This document shows positions 57,109-64,000 of a stretch of 64,000 nucleotides of DNA, in pieces. The DNA comes from CAVSUR01 sp963846005. GTDB lineage: Bacteria > Actinomycetota > Actinomycetes > Streptosporangiales > Streptosporangiaceae. The DNA is taken from contig CAWJUH010000001.1 of assembly GCA_963846005.1 (NCBI GenBank), forward strand, positions 1,054,001 through 1,118,000, written 5' to 3'. Below the pieces are notes generated by a model. It ran no database searches and was not told the origin of the DNA. It saw only the letters and a program-made list of their open reading frames with translations. Made by a program: the position numbers and the translations under genes. How positions within the stretch are numbered: position 1 is the stretch's first letter; each line of letters opens with the position of its first letter.

Positions 57109-57208
57109 GCCATTATCCGGGCGGCGCGCAGGCCCGTTAACGATATGATCCCGGCGCATTACCGAAACGGCCAGCGCGCTGCCCGGATAATGGCTGGCCG
57201 GCCATTAT
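57109..57208. promoter_or_regulatory. GCCATTAT repeats, 14-bp inverted repeat in sortase/substrate gap
   Basis: GCCATTATCCGGGC at 57109-57122 has its exact reverse complement at 57181-57194. The second arm is itself half of ATAATGGC-N6-GCCATTAT (57187-57208). So the octamer occurs three times across the divergent promoter region of the sortase (start 57053) and lipoprotein (start 57277). This is a likely operator cluster for joint control. Confidence 0.6.
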
Positions 57209-57276
57209 GTTCTGCCGCCCGCGATACGGGTATGCCCGCTATGCGGGCCGCCGCTCCGTGCCCCCGAGGAGACTGC

Positions 57277-57708
57277 ATGATCGTGCGCGCCGCCGCATGG
57301 CCAGGGCATCGCGCCCGGCTGGCGGCCGCGCGGGCCGGCGCCCTGGCCCTCTTCGCCGTGGCCGGATTGTCGGCGTGCGCGGGATCTACGCCGAAGGTGG
57401 CGCTGCCCGGCTCGTCCGCGAGCAGGAGCGCGTCCGCCAGTGCCTCCGCCAGCCCCAGCAGCACCGGCAGCGGGACGCCGACCAGCCCGCCGTCGTCGAA
57501 GACGGCATCCCCGACGCCCACGCCGACGCCCACCCCGACCCCGACGCCGCACTCCCGTACGGCCCGCCCGCTCTCCGGCGCGCCGGCCACCGGCGGGGGC
57601 GGCACGGCCGGCTTCCAGGATCCGCTGCTGGCCGGGCTGGGGGGCGCGGCCCTGCTGGCCGGCGCGGGCAGCCTCGCCTACCGCAGGAAGATCCTCAGGA
57701 ACCGCTAG
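57277..57708 (+). CDS. lipoprotein with C-terminal sorting-signal-like end (probable sortase substrate)
   Basis: 143 residues from ATG 57277 (GAGGAG six bases upstream). The N-terminus is a signal peptide with a lipobox-like LSAC (ALFAVAGLSACAGS). The middle is Ser/Ala then Thr/Pro-rich (SPTPTPTPTPTPT). The end is GAPATGGGG, a hydrophobic helix LLAGLGGAALLAGAGSLAY and a basic tail RRKILRNR, like an LPxTG-type sorting signal with APATG in place of LPxTG. So it may be a spacer peptide fixed both as a lipoprotein and to the wall, or the lipobox is fortuitous. Divergent from the class F sortase. Confidence 0.7.
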   Translation: MIVRAAAWPGHRARLAAARAGALALFAVAGLSACAGSTPKVALPGSSASRSASASASASPSSTGSGTPTSPPSSKTASPTPTPTPTPTPTPHSRTARPLSGAPATGGGGTAGFQDPLLAGLGGAALLAGAGSLAYRRKILRNR

Positions 57709-58038
57709 CCCGCGCAGGCGCGGCCACCGGGCCCGATGCTGTCCCGGGGCCGAGGGGGACGGCTTCTGCGCGCTGCACCCGGACCGGCTGGGCCGGCCGG
57801 CAAGATGCCCGCGTCACGTCCCCAGCATCGCGGCGCGGGCGTCCCGCCGTGCCCTGCCAGTATGCGAACGCACATTCGACTTGTCGAGAGACGCGCCGCC
57901 GGCGCGGAGATAAATCTACGGGACAGGATGGCACCGGACCTGGCCAGCTTGGCTGCGGAGATCCGCGTGGCCGCCACCGGGCTGCAGAGCGGCAGTGCCG
58001 CTGACCTAGGGCGGCCGCGGCGCTGGCCCTGGCGCCGG
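57709..58038. other. 330-bp intergenic region, no supported gene
   Basis: Gap between the convergent lipoprotein and HIT genes. The stretch 57862-57930 is less GC-rich (CGAACGCACATTCGACTTG, GAGATAAATCTACGGGACAGG) and could be a remnant or a regulatory element, but no conserved protein string is visible in any frame. Confidence 0.45.
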
Positions 58039-58470
58039 TCAGCGGGCGGGGGTCAGGGCCTGGCGCAGGGCGGCCGCCTGGCGCAGCCGGACGGCCCGCG
58101 GGACCTCGGCCATCGCCGGATCGGGCATCGCGAAGTCGTCGCCGGGAAAGCGCGGCACCACGTGCACCTGGAGGTGGAACGGCACCGGGCCGGGCGTGAC
58201 GTTGTGCTGGAACACGATCGAGCCCTCGGCGCCGTACAGCGCGCCGACCGCGCCGGTCAGCCGCGCCGCGACCGCGAACAGCTCGTCCCGGACGGCCGGG
58301 GCGGCGTCTTGCAGGGAGGCGACGTGCGCCACCGGCACCACCAGCGCGTGCCCCTGGTTGCGCGGCCGCTGGCGCGGGGCCGGGATGACGAAAACCCGCT
58401 CGGTGCGCAGCGCGACCAGGCCGGCGTCCGCCGCACCGGCCGCGACGGCACAAGACGTGCAACCGTTCAT
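58039..58470 (-). CDS. HIT family protein
   Basis: 143 residues from ATG 58470. N-terminal CTSC may bind zinc. The body has VFVIPAPRQRPRNQGHALVVP, AHVASLQD and the signature VPFHLQVHVVPRFPGDDF, a HIT triad (His-x-Gln-x-His). HIT hydrolases act on nucleotidyl substrates (AMP-lysine, ApA). Substrate unknown. It stands alone; the next upstream gene on its strand is a hydrolase-like gene beyond 236 bases of non-coding DNA. Confidence 0.85.
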   Translation of the reverse strand: MNGCTSCAVAAGAADAGLVALRTERVFVIPAPRQRPRNQGHALVVPVAHVASLQDAAPAVRDELFAVAARLTGAVGALYGAEGSIVFQHNVTPGPVPFHLQVHVVPRFPGDDFAMPDPAMAEVPRAVRLRQAAALRQALTPAR

Positions 58471-58706
58471 CGCCGAAAGTTACCGCGCATCATGGCCTAT
58501 CCGCGCCTATTTCATGATCCCTGACCGCCGGCCCGCTGGCCTGCAGGGCGGCCTCCCGCCGGGAAGCCCGGACCCGCCGCGATCCGGCTGCTGTACGCCG
58601 GCCGGCCGCTGCCGCCCGGCTTCGCCAAGTCGCGGCCGGCGCCCGGCTGACCCCGGCTGCGCCCCATCAGCAGCGCGGACCGGGATCCGGCCGGACCCGC
58701 CTGATT
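58471..58706. other. 236-bp intergenic region, no gene seen
   Basis: Upstream of the HIT gene. It includes a C/G-rich run near 58540-58650 and no convincing promoter motif or reading frame. Confidence 0.4.
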
Positions 58707-59585
58707 TCAGGCCGCGGCCGCGACCAGCTCGTCGAGCATGCGGCCGGTGCTGCCGGCCACGATCGACAGGTGCCCCTCGCCCGGTTCGAGGTGCACGGAC
58801 GCGCCGGGCAGCTGGCCGGCCAGCCACTGGCCGTGCGCGAACGGCACCATGAGGTCCTCGCTGCCCTGCCAGATCATGACCGGCACGCCGATCTCGGCCA
58901 GCCCGAAGCCCCACGGCCGGGTGAACGCCAGGTCGTCGTCCAGCCAGCCGTCCACGCTGACCCGGACTGCCTCGCGCATGCTGGCCGCCATGTCGTCGCC
59001 GTACTCGCCGCCCAGCACGGCCCGGTCGGCCGGCGGCAGCAGTGTCTCCAGCGAGGACACGATCTGGTCTCCGGTGATCTGCTGCAGCCCGGGGCGCGCC
59101 CGCTCCAGGTAGCCGCGCAGCTCGTCCTCGCCGCCGGCCGCGGCGGCGAACTCGGTGACGTTCTCCTCGCCCATCCCGGCCGGCCAGTCCAGGCCCGGCG
59201 CGTCGTAGGGGGCAACGCCGGCCATCACCAGCACCGCGGCCGCGGCCCCGAGGCGGGCGCCGCAGGCCAGGGCGTGCGGCCCGCCGCCGGAATGGCCGGC
59301 CACCAGGCAGCGGTCCGCGCCGAGCGCGGCCAGCACCGCGGCGGTGTCGTCGGCCACGTCCGCGACAGTCCGGCCCGGCTGCCGGTCCGAGCCGCCGTAC
59401 CCGGGGCGGGAGGTGGTGACCAGGCGCAGGCCGCGCGCGTGCGCGGCGCGCTCCACCACCCGGTTCCGGGTCGCGGCGCCGGGCGTCCCCTGGTGGAACA
59501 CCAGCGGGAGGCCGTCCGCGGGCCCGCTGATCCGCAGGTCCATGCGCCGCCCGCCGGGCAGCACGACGTGATCTCGGTCGGTCAT
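58707..59585 (-). CDS. alpha/beta hydrolase
   Basis: 292 residues from ATG 59585. FHQGTPGAATRNRVVERAAH (oxyanion region HQGTPG), SRPGYGGSDRQPGRTVADV, the nucleophile elbow VAGHSGGGPHALACG (Ser), an acidic residue in IWQGSEDLMVP and the His in EPGEGHLSIV give the catalytic triad of an alpha/beta hydrolase. Esterase, lactonase or epoxide-type activity is possible. Divergent from the acetyltransferase gene. No membrane or signal segment. Confidence 0.88.
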   Translation of the reverse strand: MTDRDHVVLPGGRRMDLRISGPADGLPLVFHQGTPGAATRNRVVERAAHARGLRLVTTSRPGYGGSDRQPGRTVADVADDTAAVLAALGADRCLVAGHSGGGPHALACGARLGAAAAVLVMAGVAPYDAPGLDWPAGMGEENVTEFAAAAGGEDELRGYLERARPGLQQITGDQIVSSLETLLPPADRAVLGGEYGDDMAASMREAVRVSVDGWLDDDLAFTRPWGFGLAEIGVPVMIWQGSEDLMVPFAHGQWLAGQLPGASVHLEPGEGHLSIVAGSTGRMLDELVAAAA

Positions 59586-59672
59586 CCCGTCATGATGGCA
59601 CTGCCGCGCCCGCCGCACGCTGGCGGGTAAATCGCTGGCCGGCGGCTGGCCGGCGGCCGGATAATCACTGGC

Positions 59673-60428
59673 GTGCAGCCCCAGGTGATCCGCTACAGCG
59701 AGCGGCCCGAGCTCTGGGCGGGCCTCAGCGGGCTCACCGGCGAGGTCTGGCCCGAGTACAACACGCACGGTGCCACCCTGAACCGGTACTGGCCGCAGCT
59801 GTACGACGTCTTCCCCGACTGGCAGTTCGTCCTCTGGGACCCGGCCAGCCAGGCCGTGCTGGCCGAGGGGCACTGCGCGCCGGTGGCCTGGGACGGCACC
59901 GACGCCGGCCTCGGCCCGGGCATCGACGCCACCATCGCCGCCGCGTTCGGGCTGCGGGCCGCGGACGGCCAGCCGACGGCGGTCAGCGCGCTGGCCGCCG
60001 AGATCCCGCCCCGCCACCAGGGCCGCGGCCTGTCCGGGCCGATGCTGCGGGCGATGGCGGGCCTGGCCCGCGAGGCCGGGCTCGGCCGCCTCATCGCCCC
60101 GGTGCGGCCGAGCCGCAAGGACCGCTACCCCACCATCCCGATCGAGCGCTACGCGCGCTGGACCCGCGAGGACGGCCTGCCCTTCGACCCGTGGATGCGG
60201 GTGCACGTCCGGCTCGGCGGCCGGATCGGGCCGGTGATCCCCCGCTCGCTGCGCATCGCCGGCCGCGCCGCCGACTGGGAGTCGTGGACCGGGATGGCCT
60301 TTCCCGAGACCGGGGATTACGTCTTCCCGGCCGGGCTGGCCACCGTGCACATCGACCGGGCGGCCGGGACCGGCGAGTACTTCGAGCCGAACGTCTGGAT
60401 CATCCACCAGGCCGGGCCGCCCGGCTGA
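59673..60428 (+). CDS. GNAT-like acetyltransferase
   Basis: 251 residues from GTG 59673. PPRHQGRGLSGPMLRAMAGLAREAG (here RHQGRGLSGPMLRAMAGLA) is the acetyl-CoA site Q/R-x-x-G-x-G/A of GNAT enzymes. SALAAEIPPRH is the preceding strand. The C-terminal half (WESWTGMAFPETGDYVFPAG, VHIDRAAGTGEYFEPNVWIIHQ) is long and beta-rich, a feature of a large actinobacterial group with unknown substrate. The following gene starts 24 bases after its stop. Confidence 0.75.
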   Translation: MQPQVIRYSERPELWAGLSGLTGEVWPEYNTHGATLNRYWPQLYDVFPDWQFVLWDPASQAVLAEGHCAPVAWDGTDAGLGPGIDATIAAAFGLRAADGQPTAVSALAAEIPPRHQGRGLSGPMLRAMAGLAREAGLGRLIAPVRPSRKDRYPTIPIERYARWTREDGLPFDPWMRVHVRLGGRIGPVIPRSLRIAGRAADWESWTGMAFPETGDYVFPAGLATVHIDRAAGTGEYFEPNVWIIHQAGPPG

Positions 60429-60451
60429 TCGCGGGCTGCGAGACTGCGGTC

Positions 60452-61123
60452 ATGGCCGGGCGCCCGTGGCAGAACCGGGTCCTGCCGACTCAGGAGATCG
60501 TCGCCGACCCGGCGCGCGGCTTGCTGATGGGAAATCGCGGCTGCATCCATACCGCGCAGCGCACGCTCGGCGTGACCCGCTGGCGCAGCAAGCTGTGGAT
60601 CTGCTGCGCGCTGGACTGGCGCGGCCGCCGCCGCGACGTCATGCCGCCGGGCCGGTGGACGGCGCTGTTCTTCCTGGACGAGGCCACCGCGCTCGCCGCC
60701 GGGCACCGGCCGTGCGGGTACTGCCGCCGGGCCGATTACCGCTGGTTCGCGGAGAGCTGGCGGGCCGCCCGCGGCCTCCCCGGCCCGCCGCGGGCCGGGG
60801 AGATGGACGCGCAACTGCACCGCGAGCGGGTCGACCGGCGCACCCGGCGGCAGGTCACCCGCCCGGCGCTGGCCGGGTCGCTGCCGGACGGGGTCATGGT
60901 CCGCCGCGACGGCGAGGTGGCGCTGTACTGCGACGGGATGCTGCGGCCGTGGTCCCTGGCCGGCTACGGCCCGCCCCGGCCGGCTGGCCCGCGGGCTGCG
61001 GTGGAGCTGCTGACGCCGCCGTCGGTGGCCGCGGTCCTGGCCGCCGGGTACCGGCCGCTGGTCCACCCGAGCGCCGGGCACACCCCGATGCGCGGCTTGC
61101 CGGACCCAGGGAACCCGCGCTGA
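60452..61123 (+). CDS. conserved protein with CxxC zinc-like motif
   Basis: 223 residues from ATG 60452. GRPWQNRVLPTQEIVADPARG, LMGNRGCIHTAQRTLGVTRW, then AGHRPCGYCRRADYRWFAE. The HRPCGYC block is similar to the metal-binding or methyl-acceptor region of Ada-type proteins, but no DNA-binding or transferase domain is visible. It ends with a Pro/Arg-rich half. The function is unknown; possibly a metal-binding or nucleic-acid-linked protein. Near the acetyltransferase and probably co-transcribed. Confidence 0.6.
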   Translation: MAGRPWQNRVLPTQEIVADPARGLLMGNRGCIHTAQRTLGVTRWRSKLWICCALDWRGRRRDVMPPGRWTALFFLDEATALAAGHRPCGYCRRADYRWFAESWRAARGLPGPPRAGEMDAQLHRERVDRRTRRQVTRPALAGSLPDGVMVRRDGEVALYCDGMLRPWSLAGYGPPRPAGPRAAVELLTPPSVAAVLAAGYRPLVHPSAGHTPMRGLPDPGNPR

Positions 61124-61232
61124 GGCCCGCCCCCGGAAGTCACGCCAGCCCCGCCCGTAACAGGCGGCGTTAACACGGAGCATGTGTGCACCTCGGCGGC
61201 ACAGATCTTCCGCGCTGACGGCAGCGGCCAGG

Positions 61233-61571
61233 TCAGTCCAGGGAGACGGGGCGGCCGGGGCGGGACATGGTGCCGGGCGGGCAGTACCAGGTCATGATCT
61301 CGACGGCCAGCCGCCCGGCCCGGACCGCCGGGTCGGCCCCGGCGAGCTGGCGGGACTGCTCCAGCGATCCGGTCCGGTAGAACGTCAGGCCGCGCAGGGC
61401 CGGGTCCGGCTGGTCGCGGACCGGGCCGTTGGTGACGACCTGGCCGGCCTCGCGCAGCCGCGCGTGATAGGCGAGGTGCTCGCGCTGGATCCGCTCCAGC
61501 TCGTCATCGGAGCAGGACGGCGCGCCGTCCGGGGTGCGCAGCAGCACGAGCTCGAACGCTTCAAGGTCCAC
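61233..61571 (-). CDS. YciI-like protein
   Basis: 112 residues from GTG 61571. FELVLLRTPDGAP, then IQREHLAYHARLREAGQVVTNGPV with the His of the YciI/DGPF fold, FYRTGSLEQSRQLAGADPAV, and WYCPPGTM. YciI folds are ferredoxin-like and have no settled general role. It lies 37 bases downstream of the SDR gene on the same strand, so the two may be co-transcribed. Confidence 0.8.
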   Translation of the reverse strand: MDLEAFELVLLRTPDGAPSCSDDELERIQREHLAYHARLREAGQVVTNGPVRDQPDPALRGLTFYRTGSLEQSRQLAGADPAVRAGRLAVEIMTWYCPPGTMSRPGRPVSLD

Positions 61572-61608
61572 ACGTCATTGTGGCACCCGAGCGGCGCGGC
61601 CGGGCCGG

Positions 61609-62575
61609 TCAGTCGCCGGCCGGGCCGCCGCCGGGCGCTATCCGCCGGGCCAGCTCGCCGTGGTCGTAGGCCGCCTCCGGCGCGGCCCGCACGGCCGCGT
61701 CGAGCGCGACGGCGTCGTCGCCGACCAGGATCCGCCACCGGCCGGCCAGCACCCCGTCCAGGATGACGGCCGCCGCGCCGGCTGCGCTCAGCGGCGCGGC
61801 GTCCCGGAACCCGGCGTTGGCGGCGGCGAGGGCCTCGCGGGCCTGCGCGGCCGAGGCACCCTCGGCGGCCAGGCCGCGGCGCCGCAGCTCCGGCAGGGCG
61901 GCCTCCAGCTCGGCGTCGGTCAGCTGCCCGGCGTCCAGGCCGTGGGCGCGCAGGCTGTTCGCGACGATGTCGGTGCCCACGTGCCCGGGCATCACCACCG
62001 CGACCCGGACCTGCGGCGCGTGCAGCCGCAGGTCCTCGATCAGCGCCTCGGTGAAGCCCTTCACGGCGAACTTGGCCGCCGCGTAGGCGGTGTTCGGCAC
62101 GCCCGGCCCGAGCGAGGCCCAGAAGCCGTTGACGCTGCTGGTGTTGACCAGCACGCCGTCGCCGCTGGCGATCAGCAGCGGCAGGAACGCGCGGGCACAG
62201 TAGTAGACGCCCCACCAGTCGGTGCCGAAGGTGCGCTCCCATTCGGCCCGCGGGTCGCGGACGAAGCTGGCCCCGCCGCCGATGCCGGCGTTGCTGAACA
62301 GCAGGTCCAGGCGGTCCGCGCCGTGCTGGCCGAGCAGCTCGTCGCGGAACCGCAGCACCTGCGCCTCGTCGGACACGTCGCACGCGTGACCGGTGACCCG
62401 GGTGCCGGCCTGGCGCGGCCGCCTGCGCCTGCTCCGCCACCGCGGCGGCCGCGGCGGCGTCGATGTCGCCGGCCGCGACCGAGCAGCCCTGGGCGGCCAG
62501 CTGGCGGACCAGCTCGCGGCCCATGCCCGAGCCGCCGCCGGTCACCGCGGCCAGCTTGCCCGCGTACGAGTCCAC
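61609..62575 (-). pseudogene. short-chain dehydrogenase/reductase, frameshifted near 62411-62420
   Basis: From GTG 62575 the cofactor site LAAVTGGGSGMGRELVRQLAAQG and AAGDIDAAAAAAVAEQAQA are in one frame. Near 62411-62420 the frame changes (GCGGCCGCGCC-type run), and the rest reads AGTRVTGHACDVSDEAQVLRF, LDLLFSNAGIGGGASFV, NTSSVNGFWASLG and the catalytic YAAAKFAVKGF, to TGA 61609. A complete SDR apart from that indel, with substrate unknown. A YciI gene follows on the same strand. Similar lesions in four other genes make a systematic base-calling or assembly cause worth excluding. Confidence 0.82.
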
Positions 62576-62633
62576 GTCAGGGTCACCTCCCCAAGGCCGG
62601 TCCCGCCGGGGCGGCCTTGTGGCTGATCAATGC

Positions 62634-63047
62634 TCACTCCTGGTCGAGCACCGCGAACAGCAGGCCGCCCAGCATGGCCAGGTTCTTGTGGAAGTTGATC
62701 CGCTGCGCCTTGCGCTCGGCCGGATCGGAGATCGTCCAGTACGCGTGCCCGGCCAGCGTGGTCGGGATCAGCGACCCGGCCAGCAGCAGCGCCGACAGCC
62801 GCGGCGCCCGGCCGACCGCCAGCAGCGCGCCGCCGGCCACCATCACCGCGCCGTTGCCCCGTACCACCAGCTCGTCGTCGGCGGGCAGCGGCGCCACCTT
62901 GCGCACCGAGTCCAGCAGCGGGGCGGCCAGATCGACCCGGCTGCCCGGCGCGCGCAGCGCGTCGAAGCCGAGCAGGACGTAAGTGGATCCGGTCAGCAGC
63001 CGCGCGGCCGGCCGCAGCGGGGCCAGCATGCGCCGCGTCGTGGTCAT
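62634..63047 (-). CDS. DoxX family membrane protein
   Basis: 137 residues from ATG 63047. Four short helices: LTGSTYVLLGFDALRAP, ELVVRGNGAVMVAGGALLAVG, LSALLLAGSLIPTTLAGHAYW and FHKNLAMLGGLLFAVLDQE. The R..NFHKNLAMLGG string is typical of DoxX. These proteins associate with quinone or sulphur metabolism or act as small membrane partners; function here unknown. The gene stands alone. Confidence 0.85.
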   Translation of the reverse strand: MTTTRRMLAPLRPAARLLTGSTYVLLGFDALRAPGSRVDLAAPLLDSVRKVAPLPADDELVVRGNGAVMVAGGALLAVGRAPRLSALLLAGSLIPTTLAGHAYWTISDPAERKAQRINFHKNLAMLGGLLFAVLDQE

Positions 63048-63201
63048 GGCACCTCAGCACGAGTCGGGAACATCCGGTCAGCAGGACTGTACGCCGCAGG
63101 CTGGGTCATCGGCGCCGGCGGCCAGGCCGTCGGCGCGACCGCGTCGAACGCCCGCGACGTGGCGCTGGCCGGCGGCCGGGATCTGCGCCAGGATGAGGGG
63201 C

Positions 63202-63378
63202 GTGACGAGCCAGGACGACCGGGCCGCGGCGCCGCCGCCCCGCGCTGACTACGATCCCGGCGAGGGCGGCGACGCGGCCTGCTGGGCGCACCGCGTCTGC
63301 CCCGCCTGCGGGCGGCTGAACGAGGCCGAGCATCCCGTCGTGTGCGAGGCGTGCGGCGAGCGCTTCCCGCGGTACTGA
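63202..63378 (+). CDS. small zinc-ribbon protein
   Basis: 58 residues from GTG 63202; ATG 63193 is an alternative with a similar site. After a charged, disordered head (SQDDRAAAPPPRADYDPGEGG in parts) two CxxC knuckles follow: CPACGRLNEAEHPVVCEACG, then ERFPRY. It binds one zinc by inference. No partner is evident from the neighbours. Confidence 0.65.
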   Translation: MTSQDDRAAAPPPRADYDPGEGGDAACWAHRVCPACGRLNEAEHPVVCEACGERFPRY

Positions 63379-63472
63379 CCGGCCGGCCGCCCGCAGCGGA
63401 CAGCCCGCGCCGCGCCGCCCGGGACCTGACATGATCGGCTCAATGCCGGACCCCGATCTGGAGGAATTCCCG

Positions 63473-64000
63473 ATGGCACATGCGCACGGACCGTTCGAGG
63501 GCCTGCCCGAGGCCCCGGTCTTCACCGTCACCAGCACCGACATCGCCGAGGGCGAGACGCTGCCGGACCCGCACGTCAGCGGCATCTTCGGGGCCGGCGG
63601 CGAGGACCGGTCGCCGCAGCTGTCCTGGTCGGGCTTCCCGGACGGCACCAAGAGCTTCGCGGTCACCTGCTACGACCCGGACGCGCCGACGCTGAGCGGC
63701 TTCTGGCACTGGGCGGTCTTCAACCTCCCGGCGAGCGTGACCGAGCTGGCCAGCGGCGCGGGCAGCCCGGACGGCAGCATGCCCGCCGGCTCGGTCACCC
63801 TGCGCAACGACGCGGGCCTGGCCCACTACCTGGGCGCCGCGCCCCCGGGCGGGCACGGGCCGCACCACTACCAGTTCGTCGTGCATGCCCTCAGCGCCGA
63901 GCACCTGGACGTCGACCCGGCCGCCACCCCGGCGTTCCTGGTCTTCAACCTGATGGGCGTGACCCTGGCCCGCGCGGCCATCACCGCCGTCTACGAGGCG
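63473..64000 (+). CDS. YbhB/YbcL (PEBP-like) family protein, 3' end outside window
   Basis: Frame open from ATG 63473 (GGAGG eight bases upstream) to the window end. It starts MAHAHGPFEGLPEAPVFTV; then SPQLSWSGFPDGTKSFAVTCYDPDAP, FWHWAVFNLPASVTEL and GGHGPHHYQFVVHALSAEHLDV are the PEBP strings (D.PDAP and GPxxH ligand pocket). PEBP family proteins bind phosphoryl ligands; bacterial members have unsettled roles. Roughly 176 residues are visible, close to the usual full length, so only a short C-terminus is cut. Confidence 0.88.
   Translation, partial: MAHAHGPFEGLPEAPVFTVTSTDIAEGETLPDPHVSGIFGAGGEDRSPQLSWSGFPDGTKSFAVTCYDPDAPTLSGFWHWAVFNLPASVTELASGAGSPDGSMPAGSVTLRNDAGLAHYLGAAPPGGHGPHHYQFVVHALSAEHLDVDPAATPAFLVFNLMGVTLARAAITAVYEA

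Noticed and set aside
1..64000. rRNA, tRNA, transposases, integrases, phage genes, attachment sites, replication origin
   Set aside because: None found by reading; cloverleaf arms and IS ends were not recognisable in any gap, but small tRNA-like elements could be missed without a covariance search.

Overview
The window is very GC-rich DNA with compact, strongly third-position-biased genes. The gene content is typical of a free-living soil actinomycete: an F420-dependent oxidoreductase of the TIGR03557 type, an SCO6745-family protein, a DUF5994 protein, a class F sortase, many GTG starts and an actinobacterial-style argG with a near-leaderless promoter. I see no rRNA, tRNA, phage, IS element, plasmid or CRISPR feature, so this reads as chromosomal DNA. 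The species cannot be named from the window.

Layout. 1-1212: end of an acyl-CoA hydratase/isomerase gene plus its TetR regulator. 1339-14829: a stress-type block. It holds a K+ channel, two membrane proteins and two large MalT-like (LAL) LuxR regulators that converge on a tandem-repeat array. Each LAL gene sits beside a paralogous ~80-residue protein. Upstream of the second LAL lies a co-directional run UspA-like - carboxymuconolactone decarboxylase-like - SHOCT - HdeD - DUF2252 - membrane protein. 14915-18096: agmatinase-type ureohydrolase and NCS1 permease, divergent from an XRE-cupin regulator. 18176-25127: GH13 glucosidase, F420 enzyme, frameshifted aldehyde dehydrogenase, DinB protein, zinc alcohol dehydrogenase, SCO6745 protein. 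25368-30239: K+ channel with RCK domain, CPA2 antiporter, methyltransferase, DUF421 protein.

30272-36537: hypothetical gene, PPOX remnant, thioesterase, glucan branching-type enzyme coupled to a PP2C phosphatase, MarR, phosphoesterase. 36743-46413: a decaying polyol-use region (frameshifted SDR and polyol dehydrogenase, an orphan ABC-ATPase TOBE remnant, an intact mannitol 2-dehydrogenase). It is interrupted by TetR/Hsp20/DUF5994, a two-domain Sco1-like lipoprotein, MarR with an EF-Tu-barrel-like protein, and a gutted MFS gene. 46347-50697: DedA, TerC, DMT fragment and nested small ORFs, argG with an ARG box, cupin. 50820-54702: XRE fragment, then Na+/H+ antiporter with its two-component system. 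55223-64000: heme-binding-like protein, sortase F with a candidate lipoprotein substrate, HIT, hydrolase, acetyltransferase, YciI, frameshifted SDR, DoxX, zinc ribbon, PEBP (runs off the end).

Two themes recur. First, at least six otherwise well-conserved genes are broken by single-base indels in G/C-rich runs, and two of these breaks lie inside short tandem repeats near N-termini; this is either assembly error or real decay/phase variation. Second, several operator-like dyads can be placed precisely relative to promoters (argG, TetR/Hsp20, MarR, XRE-cupin, sortase/substrate, LAL). Neighbouring genes often overlap by four bases (GTGA/ATGA), which implies translationally coupled operons.
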